A DNA stretch of 64,000 bases from Muscardinus avellanarius. Its lineage: Eukaryota > Chordata > Mammalia > Rodentia > Gliridae. Below are positions 55,115-64,000 of this stretch, piece after piece (the first letter of the stretch is position 1; every line of letters begins with the position of its first letter). The notes under the pieces are model-generated. The model ran no database searches. It had not been told where the DNA came from and was given only the letters and a program-made list of their open reading frames with translations. Location of the stretch: NCBI GenBank assembly GCA_963383645.1, contig OY726566.1:93556029-93620028 (forward strand), written 5' to 3'. A program made the translations under genes and the position numbers.

Positions 55115-56057
55115 TTATTTTCTTTTTTTATTGGTGCATTGTATTCATACATCATAATGTGATAAAGAAAAAACTTGTGTAGTCATACATGCACACATCG
55201 CCCAGTTAGTCCATATCCCATCCCCACCCCTCTTCCTCCCCATCCCTTTTTCCCATGTTGGTTTAGTGGTTGACATCGATATGTTTAAGTATATCATGTG
55301 CTTTAGAGAGTTTCCTTCTCCCCCCCTCCCATACCTCAGTTAAGTTACCTTGTTTGCTCCTCTATAGGATCTCCTTTTTCACCTGGAGCTCCTCCTATGA
55401 CCCATATCATCTTAGCTTTCACATATTAGGGAAAACATCCAATATCTTACTTTTTGTGACTGACTAATCTTGCCGAGCATAATGTCCTCCAGTTCCATCC
55501 ATTTCCCTGAAAATGATGTAATTGTGTTTTTTTATTGGCTGAGTAAAATTCCGTTGTGTACATATCCCACAGTTTTGTAATCCATTCATCTGTTATCAAA
55601 AATGGGCAAATGAACTAAATAGACACTTCATGAAAGAAGAAATTCAGTGGCCAATAAATGCATGAAAAAATGCTCAACATCATTGGCAATCAGAGAGATG
55701 TAAATCAAAACTACCCTGAGATTTCACCTAACTCCAACTAGAATAGCAGTCATTCAAAACACAAACAACAACAGATGCTGGCAAGGATATGGAGAAGTGA
55801 GAACTGTAAAACATTGTTGGTGGGATTGCAAATTAGTGCAACCATTTTGGAAAACAGGATGGAGGATCCACAGAAAAATGGGAACTAATTTACCATTTGA
55901 CCCAGCAATACCACTTCTGATATCTATCCAAAAGAAACCAAACTAAACTACCAAATTAATTCTTGTGTATCTATGTTCATAGCTGCACAATTCACCATTA
56001 CCAAAGTATGGAACCAGCCAAGATGTCCATCAACAGATGAATGGATTACAAATCCAT
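55115..56057 (-). mobile_element. 5'-inverted (twin-primed) L1, young lineage
   Basis: 55115-55593 is antisense 3'UTR and ORF2 end, closely like 23712-24450. 55594-56057 is more upstream ORF2 sequence in sense orientation. Both arms reach the same ORF2 point ('aacagatgaatggattacaa' and its complement), giving an overlap at the inversion. Flanks tttggggatttctt (55101-55114) and gttgggattctt (56058-56069) look like a diverged TSD. Confidence 0.92.
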
Positions 56058-56069
56058 GTTGGGATTCTT

Positions 56070-57200
56070 AACATGCTTATTTGAATTCTTTTTCATTTGG
56101 GGTGAAATTTTCAACATTTCTTTTGATTAAAAAGTAAGCATAGTTTTTGTAAATAAGGTGGAAAATTCAGAAAGGCACAAAGCATGATCCAGTCACACAA
56201 TTAATATTTTGGACATATAGATATCCAATCTTTTTTCACTTCCTGTGTATAATTATTTTCTTATTATTATACAGTGCATGCAGTTAAATAATAGTTTATT
56301 TTACTCAATTACATATCATGGCTAAAAATAAGCCACACCAAATGCTTTTCTGTGATATCAAGTATTTTCTACCATATAATTTTTAATGACTCCATGGGTT
56401 TTCATTACATGGATATGCTATAATTTAATAAATCAAAGGGTTTAGGGGGAAGAAATCTGTAGTCAAGTAGCTAAAGCCATCCCTCTGAGGTTATTGTAAC
56501 ACATAAGATTCTTCCACCAAGCTCTTTCACACCCACAAATCCTCGGAGGGATGAATTTTTTGTGTGTGAAATGGTTATAGCTGTCAATCAGTTACCCTCC
56601 ATGTCATGGTTGCTGTGCTCTTTCCAGGTTCTTAGGGGGCGATTATGGATTCCTGTCAAATGAGATGTCTACTATGTATTCAACACGAGGCAGTTTGTAT
56701 TTTTCCCAGTCTACTGCTCCCCGTCTGAGGAGGTTAAGCAAATCTCAGTGAGCCGAAGGGAAACGGGATAGGCATCTAGTGCTGTAAGCGCACCGCAGAC
56801 GTGCCTGGGGCCCCCAGATCCCAAGCGATCGGATTAGACTCTACATAAATACATTTGTCTTGATTGTCATATTCCACCCCGGGTTACACCTGCATGCATA
56901 AAAATGGCTCCGAGCCTGGCTTTCAAAGCTGTTTGCCTCCCCTGTTGCTTTTTAACCACCCAGCTCAGAGGCATTTTTGTGTGTGTGTTCTATCTATCAA
57001 GGATGATTAAGGGCTGCAAGAGTTGATATATAAGGGCAGATTAAGAAAACTAAATATTTACAACTGAGTGGCAGCCAGGGAAAAAGATATTAGAAATGTC
57101 TTCTGGACTCAAAGCATGGAAGAGACATAACTTTGCTTTTCCAGTAACTGGATTTTAGGGGTATCTAAATTCAGAAAGTTTCCTGAGGATGACATCACCT
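56070..57200. other. Repeat-free block, candidate conserved element
   Basis: 56070-56440 is AT-rich with old L1-like phrases. 56470-57100 has no recognised repeat and retains scattered CpGs ('taagcgcaccgcagacgtg', 'aagcgatcggatt', 'caccccgggttac'). No coding frame. Confidence 0.4.
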
Positions 57201-57970
57201 ATTGGGGATTGCATTTAGCAGCTAGTAAAAGAAACTTGAAATGGCAGTGGCTTAAGCAGAGAGGGTTTCATTTGCTCTCCAGTGACACGAAGCCCAGAGA
57301 CATCTTGTCTGGGACCACAGTACTGCTCCGTGACATCACCAGGATGCGGTGCCCTCTTAGCCTTTGGCTCCATCGTTCTCAGCAACAGCCTCCACACTCA
57401 GGGTCACTGATGTTTGAGAAGAGCTTCTGTGGCTCAGTTGCTCTGGCTGCCTTCCAGAAAGGGGAAAGCCATAGAGGTCCCTGCTGACTAAGATAACTGG
57501 AGAGGGAACTTTATTTTAAGATTTGATTTCACCTAATGTATCGTCAGCCACCTCACCTGCAAGAGGGGCAAGGACATTGAGTGGGTTTCTTTTTTCTTAA
57601 GATTTTATTTCATTTTGCTTTTTAGTTGGCACATTAGTGGCCCCAACAATATCGGGGTCTTCTTACCGGGAAGGCATGGAAATGAGAACTGGATAGGCAA
57701 CCAGTGCTTCCCATCCGTGATTCCCATGTGGAAGACTGTGTGGAAGACTGTGTGAGCTCCAGGGGCACATGCTGTAGTGTTATAAGGTTCCATTTGAAAA
57801 GCTAGCCCTCGAGATCTAACATGTTTACCGCTGCTCATTCTTGCCTATTAAATTTATTCACCATCATATGCCTTGAGTTGACTAGGCATCTAAACAAAAA
57901 AAAAAAAGGAATAATAATAGCTATACTGATTAGCTTTACCAAGTTCCAAGTAAGTTCCAAGTGATATACA
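57201..57970. other. Old repeat-like stretch, family not assigned
   Basis: 57205-57490 ('agagggtttcatttgctctc', 'ctttggctccatcgttctc') resembles an ancient mammalian repeat. The 92-codon frame there is not considered a gene. The rest is unrecognised. Confidence 0.35.
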
Positions 57971-57972
57971 CC

Positions 57973-58180
57973 TTGTTTGTTTGTTTGTTTGTTTGTTGAT
58001 ACTGGGGAATGAACCCAGGGACATTCTACCTCTGAGCAGCACTCCAGCCCTATTTATTTTATTTATTTTGATATAGGGTCTCATTAAACTGTTCAGAGCC
58101 TCTCTAGTTCCTAAAGCTGGTCTTGAACCTGTGATGCTCCTAAGTCTCCCAAATACAGGAATTACAGGTGTGCACCACAA
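57973..58180 (-). mobile_element. B1-ID SINE with (GTTT)n tail
   Basis: Antisense, six GTTT units then 'gatactggggaatgaaccc' to 'acaggtgtgcaccaca'. Confidence 0.87.
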
Positions 58181-58313
58181 GATGTTAAGTATAGAGAAAA
58201 TAGATTTGCTGTGAGTTGCTAGTAGTTGAACTGGGCTATTGTATACATGGAATTTGTTATACTCTTAACTTTGGTAATTATTGAAATTTTTCCAATAAAA
58301 ACGTTGTAAGATT

Positions 58314-58498
58314 TCTGGGTGGCATGGCACACACCTGTAATCCCAGCTTCTCTGGAGACTAAAGCGGAAGGATCACAAGTTTAAGGCCAGCCTGAGCAAC
58401 TTAGTGAGACCTTGCTCAAAAATAAAAAAAAGCCTGAGAATATAGCTGAGTTGTAATGCACCACTAAGTTCAATCCTCAGTACTGAAAAAAAAAAAAG
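58314..58498 (+). mobile_element. B1-ID SINE (diverged)
   Basis: Sense, 'tgggtggcatggcacacac' to 'tcaatcctcagtactg' plus an A tail. Confidence 0.86.
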
Positions 58499-58504
58499 AA
58501 GGAC

Positions 58505-58655
58505 CTTATCTAATCTTTGTATTACTTCTAAAAGGTCAGTAGCGTTACCCCTGGATAGCAACACTGAGGACCCAGCAGGTGGCAGATTCAAGATCCAAGC
58601 CAGTTTCTCCTGATTTTGAAACCTATGTTCTAACTCTTGCTACTACCCAAAAGGG
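58505..58655 (-). mobile_element. MIR fragment
   Basis: 'aacactgaggacccagcagg' to 'gaaacctatgttctaactc' fits the MIR complement. Confidence 0.5.
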
Positions 58656-58765
58656 AAGCTCCTGGAAACAAGTTAGAAATGCGGCATTTGGGGCCCTACC
58701 CAGGACCTGTGTGTGATAAGACCCCAGATAAAACTGGTCAGCACACTCATCCCCCTGCACATCAT
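58656..58765. mobile_element. MER5-like hAT MITE fragment
   Basis: 'cctggaaacaagttagaaat', 'ggggccctacccagg' and 'cagataaaactggtc' match the MER5A body. Confidence 0.6.
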
Positions 58766-59049
58766 TGTCCCCAGAGCTTCCACTTATCAAAATCAATCAC
58801 TTGAGACTTTTCTTTAAAAAGGGTAACTAGCCGTTTGCTGCATTGATCATGAGTCACTACTTGGTAGCACAAGCATTTTAATAACCTTTTAGTTCACAAC
58901 AATCATTTCAACTTTATCTTCTATAATTGTAGGTATTGTGTGTCAATTAAACATCTTTCTGGCCATATTTTACCTATTACTAGTAACTGCTTGCTCAAAA
59001 CTTAATTGAGCTTTCCCCATGGAAATAAAGCCTACATGTTCTCACTTAT
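58766..59049. other. Intronic stretch, nothing recognised
   Basis: No recognisable feature. Confidence 0.4.
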
Positions 59050-59250
59050 GTTGTTCTGTTTTGTTTTGTTGTTTTGTTTGTACTGGGGATTGAACCCAGG
59101 GGCATTCTACCTCTGAGCTATACCCACAGCCCTTTTTAGTTTTTATTTTGAAACAGAGTCTCACTAAGTTGCTGAGGCTGGCCTTGAACCTGCAATCCTC
59201 CTGCCTTGGTTTCTCAAGTACTGGGATTACAAGCATGCGGTACCCACCAG
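59050..59250 (-). mobile_element. B1-ID SINE
   Basis: Antisense with a GTTTT-rich tail: 'actggggattgaacccaggg' to 'caagcatgcggtaccc'. Confidence 0.9.
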
Positions 59251-59434
59251 GGACAGCTGCCCTGGGTTTCAAAGCCTTAAGACACACAGGAAACTCCAGG
59301 TGTCTGTTCAGCCTCTGCCAGTTCCAGCTGTGCTTACCCACCATGTGTAACTTTCCTGAAAAGATGTAATTTTTTTTCTTCCTACTGTCCTCAACCATCT
59401 TTTTTCATTTCAGACCTCTCTCTTTTGGAAAGAA

Positions 59435-59525
59435 AGAGAGCTATTAAAATTAGGCAGCCTGTGTCCCGGCTTCACCGCTCATGTGTCTTGTGGGCAAAGT
59501 AATTCAGGTCTCACCACCATTTTTC
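59435..59525 (+). mobile_element. MIR fragment
   Basis: 'gtcccggcttcaccgctcat', 'gtgtcttgtgggcaaagtaa' and 'ttcctctgtgcagc' follow the MIR core. Confidence 0.55.
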
Positions 59526-60012
59526 CTCTGTGCAGCAGCTGTGGTGGAGGCACCCAGGGTTCCTTCCATGCTCTCTCCTGAAACCCCTTGGAACTTGATT
59601 TTTTCAGCCTCTCAAAACAGTTTGTGGAAACTTGGCTCTGTGTGAATCCCACCCAATTATATTTTTCCAGTTAGTAAAAGGATCCTGGCACCGATTTTTT
59701 TTATTGGTTTCTCTTTCTAAATGACAAATACCATAATGCTTATTTGCCTGACATCCTTTTTAGAATAAATAAATGAAGAAAACCCTCATTTCATCTCAAG
59801 TATAACCTGCTCTTAGAAAGGCTGGGTCCTCTTTGCTTTAGAATATTTAAAAATATTTTCTAAGCCTGATGTGGTAGCACCTGCCTATAATCCCAGTACT
59901 TGGGAGACTAAAACAGGAGAATTGACCTTATTTAATCTTATCTTGAACCACCGGGTTCAAGGACAGTTTCACAACTTAGTGATACTCTCTGCAACCTTGT
60001 TACTAAATAAAA

Positions 60013-60210
60013 AATAAGCCAAGCGTGGTGGCGCATGCTTGTAATCCCCGCGCTTAGGAGGCTGAGACAGGAGGATCTCACAGGTTCGAAGCCAGCCTCA
60101 GCTACTTAGTGAGGCTCTCAGCAACTTAGTGAGCCATTGTTTCCAAATAAAATATAAAATAGGTCTGGGAGTATAGACCAGAGGTAGAAAGCCCCTGGGT
60201 TCCATCCCCT
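60013..60210 (+). mobile_element. B1-ID SINE nested in a SINE
   Basis: Sense, 'gccaagcgtggtggcgcatg' to 'ccatcccctatgccac'. CpG-rich, with 'aggttcgaagccagcc' B box. Tail replaced by CA. Confidence 0.92.
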
Positions 60211-60213
60211 ATG

Positions 60214-60250
<37 letters not shown>
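60211..60250. repeat. (CA)n microsatellite
   Basis: About 20 CA units at the inner SINE tail. Confidence 0.95.
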
Positions 60251-60252
<2 letters not shown>

Positions 60253-60330
60253 AAAAGCTGGGATTGTCGCTCAGAGGTAGAATGTCCTTGGTGTCAATCC
60301 CCAGTACCACATAATTAAAAAAAAAAAATA

Positions 60331-60756
60331 CTTTCTAGCCACCAAATTAACCTGGTTAGTCTTTATTCTTATTACAATAAATTATAAGCAATGCATGTAT
60401 TTGGCACCCTGAGCTGCTAATCAGCTTCCACAGCTGAAGAAGAAGCAAGAAAACACAGGAGAGGACAGCAGAGAAGTCGGCCCCAGGGACCGCCAGTGTC
60501 ATTCAGGCCCGTCCTGGTTCCTGGTGAAGGTACATCACTGGGTCACTTCTTTCTTCTTCTGAGAACTTGTCCTCCTACCAGAATGATTTTGAGCAGGCCT
60601 GTGATTGTTCCCTAACAAGGCGAAGAGTGAAAGTGCAGCCGTGCTGTAGTGGTTAGGACGGTCACTGTGCGAGTCATGCCTGAGAAAGCACAGCCCAGCC
60701 CAACCTTTGCCAAGCAAGCTTAGGCGAAATGTGTTCCCTTCTTTTTTTTTTTTCAG
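60331..60756. other. Unique sequence upstream of exon B
   Basis: About 425 bp without an SINE or L1 leading to the acceptor. Contains a tRNA-like 5' half near 60639-60660 ('gccgtgctgtagtggttagg') with no matching B box. Confidence 0.5.
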
Positions 60757-60935
60757 GGCCGCCTTTGGCAAGGAGTCTGAAGTTCTAATTGGGAACCTGG
60801 GTGATAAATTAATCCCTCCCCAAGACATCCTCCGTGACGTCAGCGACCTCAAAGCCTTGGCCAACATGCATGAAAGCCTGGAATGGTTGGCAGGCCGGAC
60901 GAAGTCGGCGTTCTCCAATCTTTCTACGTCCCAGA
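60757..60935 (+). CDS. EXOC4: EXOC4 (SEC8) internal exon B
   Basis: The next coding exon of EXOC4. A long T-rich tract ends in CAG at 60754-60756, and a strong donor GTAAGT begins at 60936. The first base completes the AG|G arginine codon left open by exon A. 59 codons follow, then one base (A) of a codon finished in the following exon, which lies outside the window. The peptide starts [17 protein letters not shown] and ends [13 protein letters not shown], matching EXOC4 directly after the EEEEDFIR of exon A. In vertebrate EXOC4 the next residue is methionine, which fits the open A|TG codon. At 179 bp the exon is not a multiple of three, so skipping it would shift the frame. This part is in the helical C-terminal half, in the CATCHR-type rod fold typical of exocyst subunits. 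Confidence 0.97.
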
Positions 60936-61049
60936 GTAAGTGTCTAGCAGGGCAATGAGGGCGGGGGCATTTGAAGAGCTACTGTCTCTGCTTGCATTGG
61001 AAATGCAAAGGTGTCTACTGGTCATGGTATGGGGGTGGGGCTCGTCCCA

Positions 61050-61128
61050 AGTTGTCAGAAGATCTGGGGCTGAGGATGGCCTTGCCTGGCATGCACAAGG
61101 CTCTGGGTTCGATTCCCAGCACTGAGCA
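61050..61128 (+). mobile_element. ID element with internal deletion, after EXOC4 exon B
   Basis: 'gatctggggctgaggatggc', 'cttgcctggcatgcacaagg' and 'ctctgggttcgattcccagc' give an ID element lacking most of the A-box segment but with an intact B box GGTTCGATTCC. Confidence 0.87.
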
Positions 61129-61299
61129 AAAACAAGCTGTCAGAGTCGCGTTAGAATTCTGAATTTGTTTTGTTTTGTGTTAGGTCCCCCCTGCTTTGTG
61201 ATTCTGGGAAGGAAACAAATCTTCGTTTCTTTGTGTGGGGTGTGGGAAGTCAAGAAAGACTCCTGTTACCATAGCTTAATATTAAACCCTAGAAATGTG

Positions 61300-61505
61300 A
61301 GCCGGGCATGGTGTCACATGCATTCCCAGCTGGGACCACAGGATCGCAGTTCGTGGACAGCCTCAGATAGGCTCAGCTACTTAGTGAGGTCCTTTGCAAC
61401 TCAGTGAGAACCTGTTTTAAAAATAAACAGACTGAAAAGTAGGACTAAGGGTGTAGCTCGGAGGTACGCTGCCCCTGGGTTCTCTCCCAACACCAAAAAA
61501 ACAAA
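61300..61505 (+). mobile_element. B1-ID SINE
   Basis: Sense, 'gccgggcatggtgtcacatg' to 'tctctcccaacacc' plus an A tail with CAAA units. Small deletion in the head. Confidence 0.88.
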
Positions 61506-62339
61506 AAACAAAAAGCAAAAAAACTAGAAAGGTAAAATTGTGTAAGATTGAGCCCTGTGTCTCAATTACAGAGAGGAGTACATTTGGTCCTCTTTACAAC
61601 AGCTTCTCAAGGGCAGAAACTCTCCGAGCTCAGGGCTGAGTACACAGCTACATTCTCATTTTAACTTGACATAAAGCTAATAAAAAGTATCTAAAAAGAG
61701 AATAATAGAAATGATTAAAGTGCTAGAAAATAGAGGTAATGAGAACAACAATTATTCTGGAAAAGAGATGGCTGAGAGATAACAATTATAGACTTCAAGG
61801 AAATTAAGGAATAGGGTACGAAATAAGAACAAGAACCCTCTTTTTCTATCAGGGGCCAATGACTCAGAGAAAAATGATTTTAAAACTTTAAGAAAATAAT
61901 TTTAAACTTTAATAACAATAAAATACATATTTTTATAGCATTAGGAGTGCTATGGTGTTAAAAGAGAGGCCAAGAAAAAACTAATGTGAAGATGAAACAA
62001 AGGAAAAGACAGGTTTAGATGTATGGATGGAGAAATGGAAGCAGGCTCACAAAAGCAAATATCAGCAAGAAGAATAAAGTAGCAAAATAGGCTCTGGGTT
62101 TCACATTAGGGTTAACTGTTGGGTGATTATTATAAGCAAAATGCTTATGTTATTTGGACTGTTCTTTGGACTTTAGAGTGAGTTATTGATTCCCACTATC
62201 CTTTAAGAAGTTATTATTACTTGATTTACCATGATTTTGGCTAGAAAGAAGAGTGGAAGTATTTCATGGGGGTAAATTGCTCCCTGAAATACAAGGACCA
62301 TCGCCAGAGTCTAAGAATGCCCTTTGAATGACCAAAGTC
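61506..62339. other. Intronic stretch, nothing recognised
   Basis: AT-rich, no recognised feature. Confidence 0.5.
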
Positions 62340-62559
62340 TTTTTTTTTTTTTTTCCCACGGTACTGGGGATGGAACCCAGGGCCATTCTACCTCTGAGCT
62401 ACACCCCAGCCCTATTTTTTTAATTATATATTTTGAAACAGGGTCTCACTGAGTTGCAAAGGACCTTACTAAGTAGCCGAGGCTGTCCGCGGACTCCGAT
62501 CTTCCTGTCTCAGCCTCCCGAATGCTGGAATTACAAGCGTGCGCCACCATGCCCAGCTG
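62340..62559 (-). mobile_element. B1-ID SINE
   Basis: Antisense, T-run then 'actggggatggaacccaggg' to 'gcgccaccatgcccagct'. Complete. Confidence 0.93.
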
Positions 62560-64000
62560 CCCACAGTATTTTATTTCAAGTGTACAGCATTCCAGATTTT
62601 TCTTCTGTCCATTTTCAAATGGTTCCATGAAGCTAGACTGCTCATAATTTCTGTAGCAGGCCACTGAGGGATTCTGGGGGGCCAACTTGGCACCAACGGT
62701 TTTCAGAAGGAGAGAGATGTTCTCTGAGCTAAGCTTAACTTTGTAATTGCACAATTTAGCTCTTATGTTCCTGTCACCCAGAGTACCCAGTAGAAACGAT
62801 GTCTGATTCATGTCTTTAATCATCTCTTACTCTGACAAAGATCTCTTCTGCCACACCCATTAACACTCAGTCTCGTGTGCTCAGCTCTATCTTACAAGTT
62901 GTGCCCTCTCAGCTCCTTTCAGGGTGATTATTCCACCCAGTGAGTGGCTCAAGTAACTCAGCATTTCGGCGATCAGTGCAAAACCCAAGTGAACTGTAAC
63001 CAGTACTTCTGGTGTCTTTGCCCAAACAAAGCATCAGGTGAACGTGGCTTATTCTACTAACAACCAGCCCCACTCAGCCACACATTCCTGCTTTGTGGGT
63101 TCGGAGGAGAAATGCCCGTTGGTGTTTATAATTTGAGCAAAGCAGGGGCTTCTCTGATAATTGGTTACTTTGATTGCTCCATGCCAGTGTGACTCTGCAA
63201 AGGGAATAAGGGGCCGCTCTTTATTATGCTTTTGAGAAGTGAAGCAAATGAGTACTGCAGTGGAAGCAGATCCAAGTCTGGAGAAAATGCTGCCCTTTTG
63301 TCCAGCACTCATAGATACTCAGCAGGACAGGAAAACTCAAGAAGATTTTAGGTTTATTTCTTATTCCACATCCTGTTAACTGTCTGCTATGGTAAATGCC
63401 CTATTTTATTAAACTTAAGAAGCTATCAATGTAATGGACTAGAGAAAGTTTGCAGGAACTTATTTTTATAGGAGACTATCTTTTCAGAGGGTACAGTAGG
63501 ATTTTCATCCCTCTGAAAAATTTCATCTCACCCTGAACAAAGCCTGTGTGTTGGTAGCAGGGGTTTTTTTGCTGGTATATGTCTTATTTTCTGACTCTTG
63601 TCTTTCTCCCCAACACCAATAAAATTCTATCTGCCCTTCCACCCCTAGAATACCTGTATGTTGAGGATTTATTCTAACAGGCATGCTTTTGGTAGAAGGA
63701 AGTTGAACAAGATCATGCTTAGCATTCAATGTTTATGATCTAAGTTTACTCACTATTTCTTCCATTGGTCCCAATTTTAACCTTGTAGTAAAGGCACACG
63801 ATAATATCTCATTTTTTTTTGTATTATCTGCTGTTTGTAAGAATCCTAAGAAAAGGCTCTGGAATTTAAATGGATTTTCCTAAGAAAATTATTAGGGAAA
63901 AAATATAACCTACATAAAAATTCCTAGTTTTTATTCCAATTTTAACATTAACAGCTTTCTTTTATATTTTACCCTTTTGTTTTCAGGCTGTGTAGCTTTT
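62560..64000. other. Repeat-free intron to the window edge
   Basis: 1.4 kb with no recognised repeat, exon or RNA gene. Frames of 60-125 codons on the minus strand partly overlap the SINE and are not regarded as genes. Confidence 0.5.

Larger units (their letters stand above)
59864..60330 (+). mobile_element. B1-ID SINE split by a second SINE
   Basis: Head and middle at 59864-60010, then the inserted SINE, then the ID tail at 60255-60330 ('aaaagctgggattgtcgctc' to 'atccccagtaccac' plus A). The insertion is at the A-rich linker. Confidence 0.85.
31696..60756 (+). other. EXOC4: EXOC4 intron between exons A and B (29,061 bp)
   Basis: A complete intron with a GTGAGG donor and a T-tract/CAG acceptor. 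It interrupts an arginine codon after its second base (AG|G). More than half is recognisable retroelement sequence; the repeat-free blocks are listed as separate entries. Confidence 0.93.
60936..64000 (+). other. EXOC4: EXOC4 intron downstream of exon B (5' part)
   Basis: Begins with donor GTAAGT and runs off the right edge. It holds one ID element and two B1-ID SINEs. 61506-62339 and 62560-64000 show no recognisable gene, RNA or repeat. Confidence 0.85.

Noticed and set aside
57209..57487. 92-codon frame
   Set aside because: It falls in an old repeat-like stretch and no known protein is recognised.
60639..60660. tRNA-like 5' half upstream of exon B
   Set aside because: It resembles a tRNA A-box region ('gtagtggttagg') but there is no B box or acceptor-stem partner; at most a fragment.
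1..64000. CRISPR arrays, operons, phage or plasmid systems
   Set aside because: The repeats are microsatellites and retroelements. Spliced exons, SINEs and L1s show a mammalian intron.

Overview
The window looks like intronic mammalian DNA from a rodent, most likely a squirrel (Sciuridae: marmot or ground-squirrel type). The main clue is more than forty copies of one composite SINE: a 7SL-derived B1-like head joined by an A-rich linker to a tRNA-Ala/ID-like tail. I recognise this as the B1-ID (B1-dID or MEN type) architecture of sciurid-type rodents. Free-standing ID elements and a lineage of L1 unlike mouse or human L1 support this. The species call is inference; no prokaryotic or viral gene organisation is present.

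The only protein-coding gene I can support is EXOC4 (exocyst subunit SEC8), on the + strand. Two internal exons are present, at 31540-31695 (156 bp) and 60757-60935 (179 bp). Both have AG/GT splice sites, and their reading phases join exactly. They encode consecutive parts of the C-terminal half of EXOC4, separated by a 29.06 kb intron. Everything before 31540 and after 60935 is flanking EXOC4 intron. No promoter, first exon or last exon lies in the window.

Region by region. 1-10.5 kb: intron with SINEs, MIRs, a MER5-like MITE and 3' ends of a second L1 family (called family B here). 10.56-13.74 kb: an old + strand L1 carrying nested SINEs and a U6 snRNA-SINE chimeric retrocopy. 13.9-20.8 kb: an ancient unnamed repeat, SINEs and a family B L1. 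20.2-23.1 kb: long simple repeats and a possible ERVK-like segment. 23.71-30.87 kb: a nearly full-length but decayed antisense L1 with a 13 bp target-site duplication (TSD). 31.1-31.7 kb: a family B L1 end and then EXOC4 exon A. 32.6-37.8 kb: old antisense L1 pieces, an MLT2-like LTR and small younger L1 insertions. 38.4-41 kb: young SINEs and a repeat-free block. 43.9-47.2 kb: an old MLT1-like LTR split by a 2.8 kb chimeric L1 that has 5'UTR, ORF1 and a 3' end, but has antisense ancient L1 sequence where ORF2 should be. 47.3-59 kb: SINEs, an inverted (twin-primed) L1, CpG-retaining repeat-free blocks and a GC-rich orphan segment. 59-64 kb: SINEs, EXOC4 exon B, an ID element and plain intron.

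The functional content is EXOC4; the rest is mainly a record of L1-driven retrotransposition inside its introns. The best candidates for something new are the ORF2-less chimeric L1, the U6-SINE chimera, the young SINE subfamily with a consensus-matching B box, and several repeat-free CpG-bearing blocks that may be intronic regulatory elements. Repeat family names are pattern recognition from memory, not database matches.
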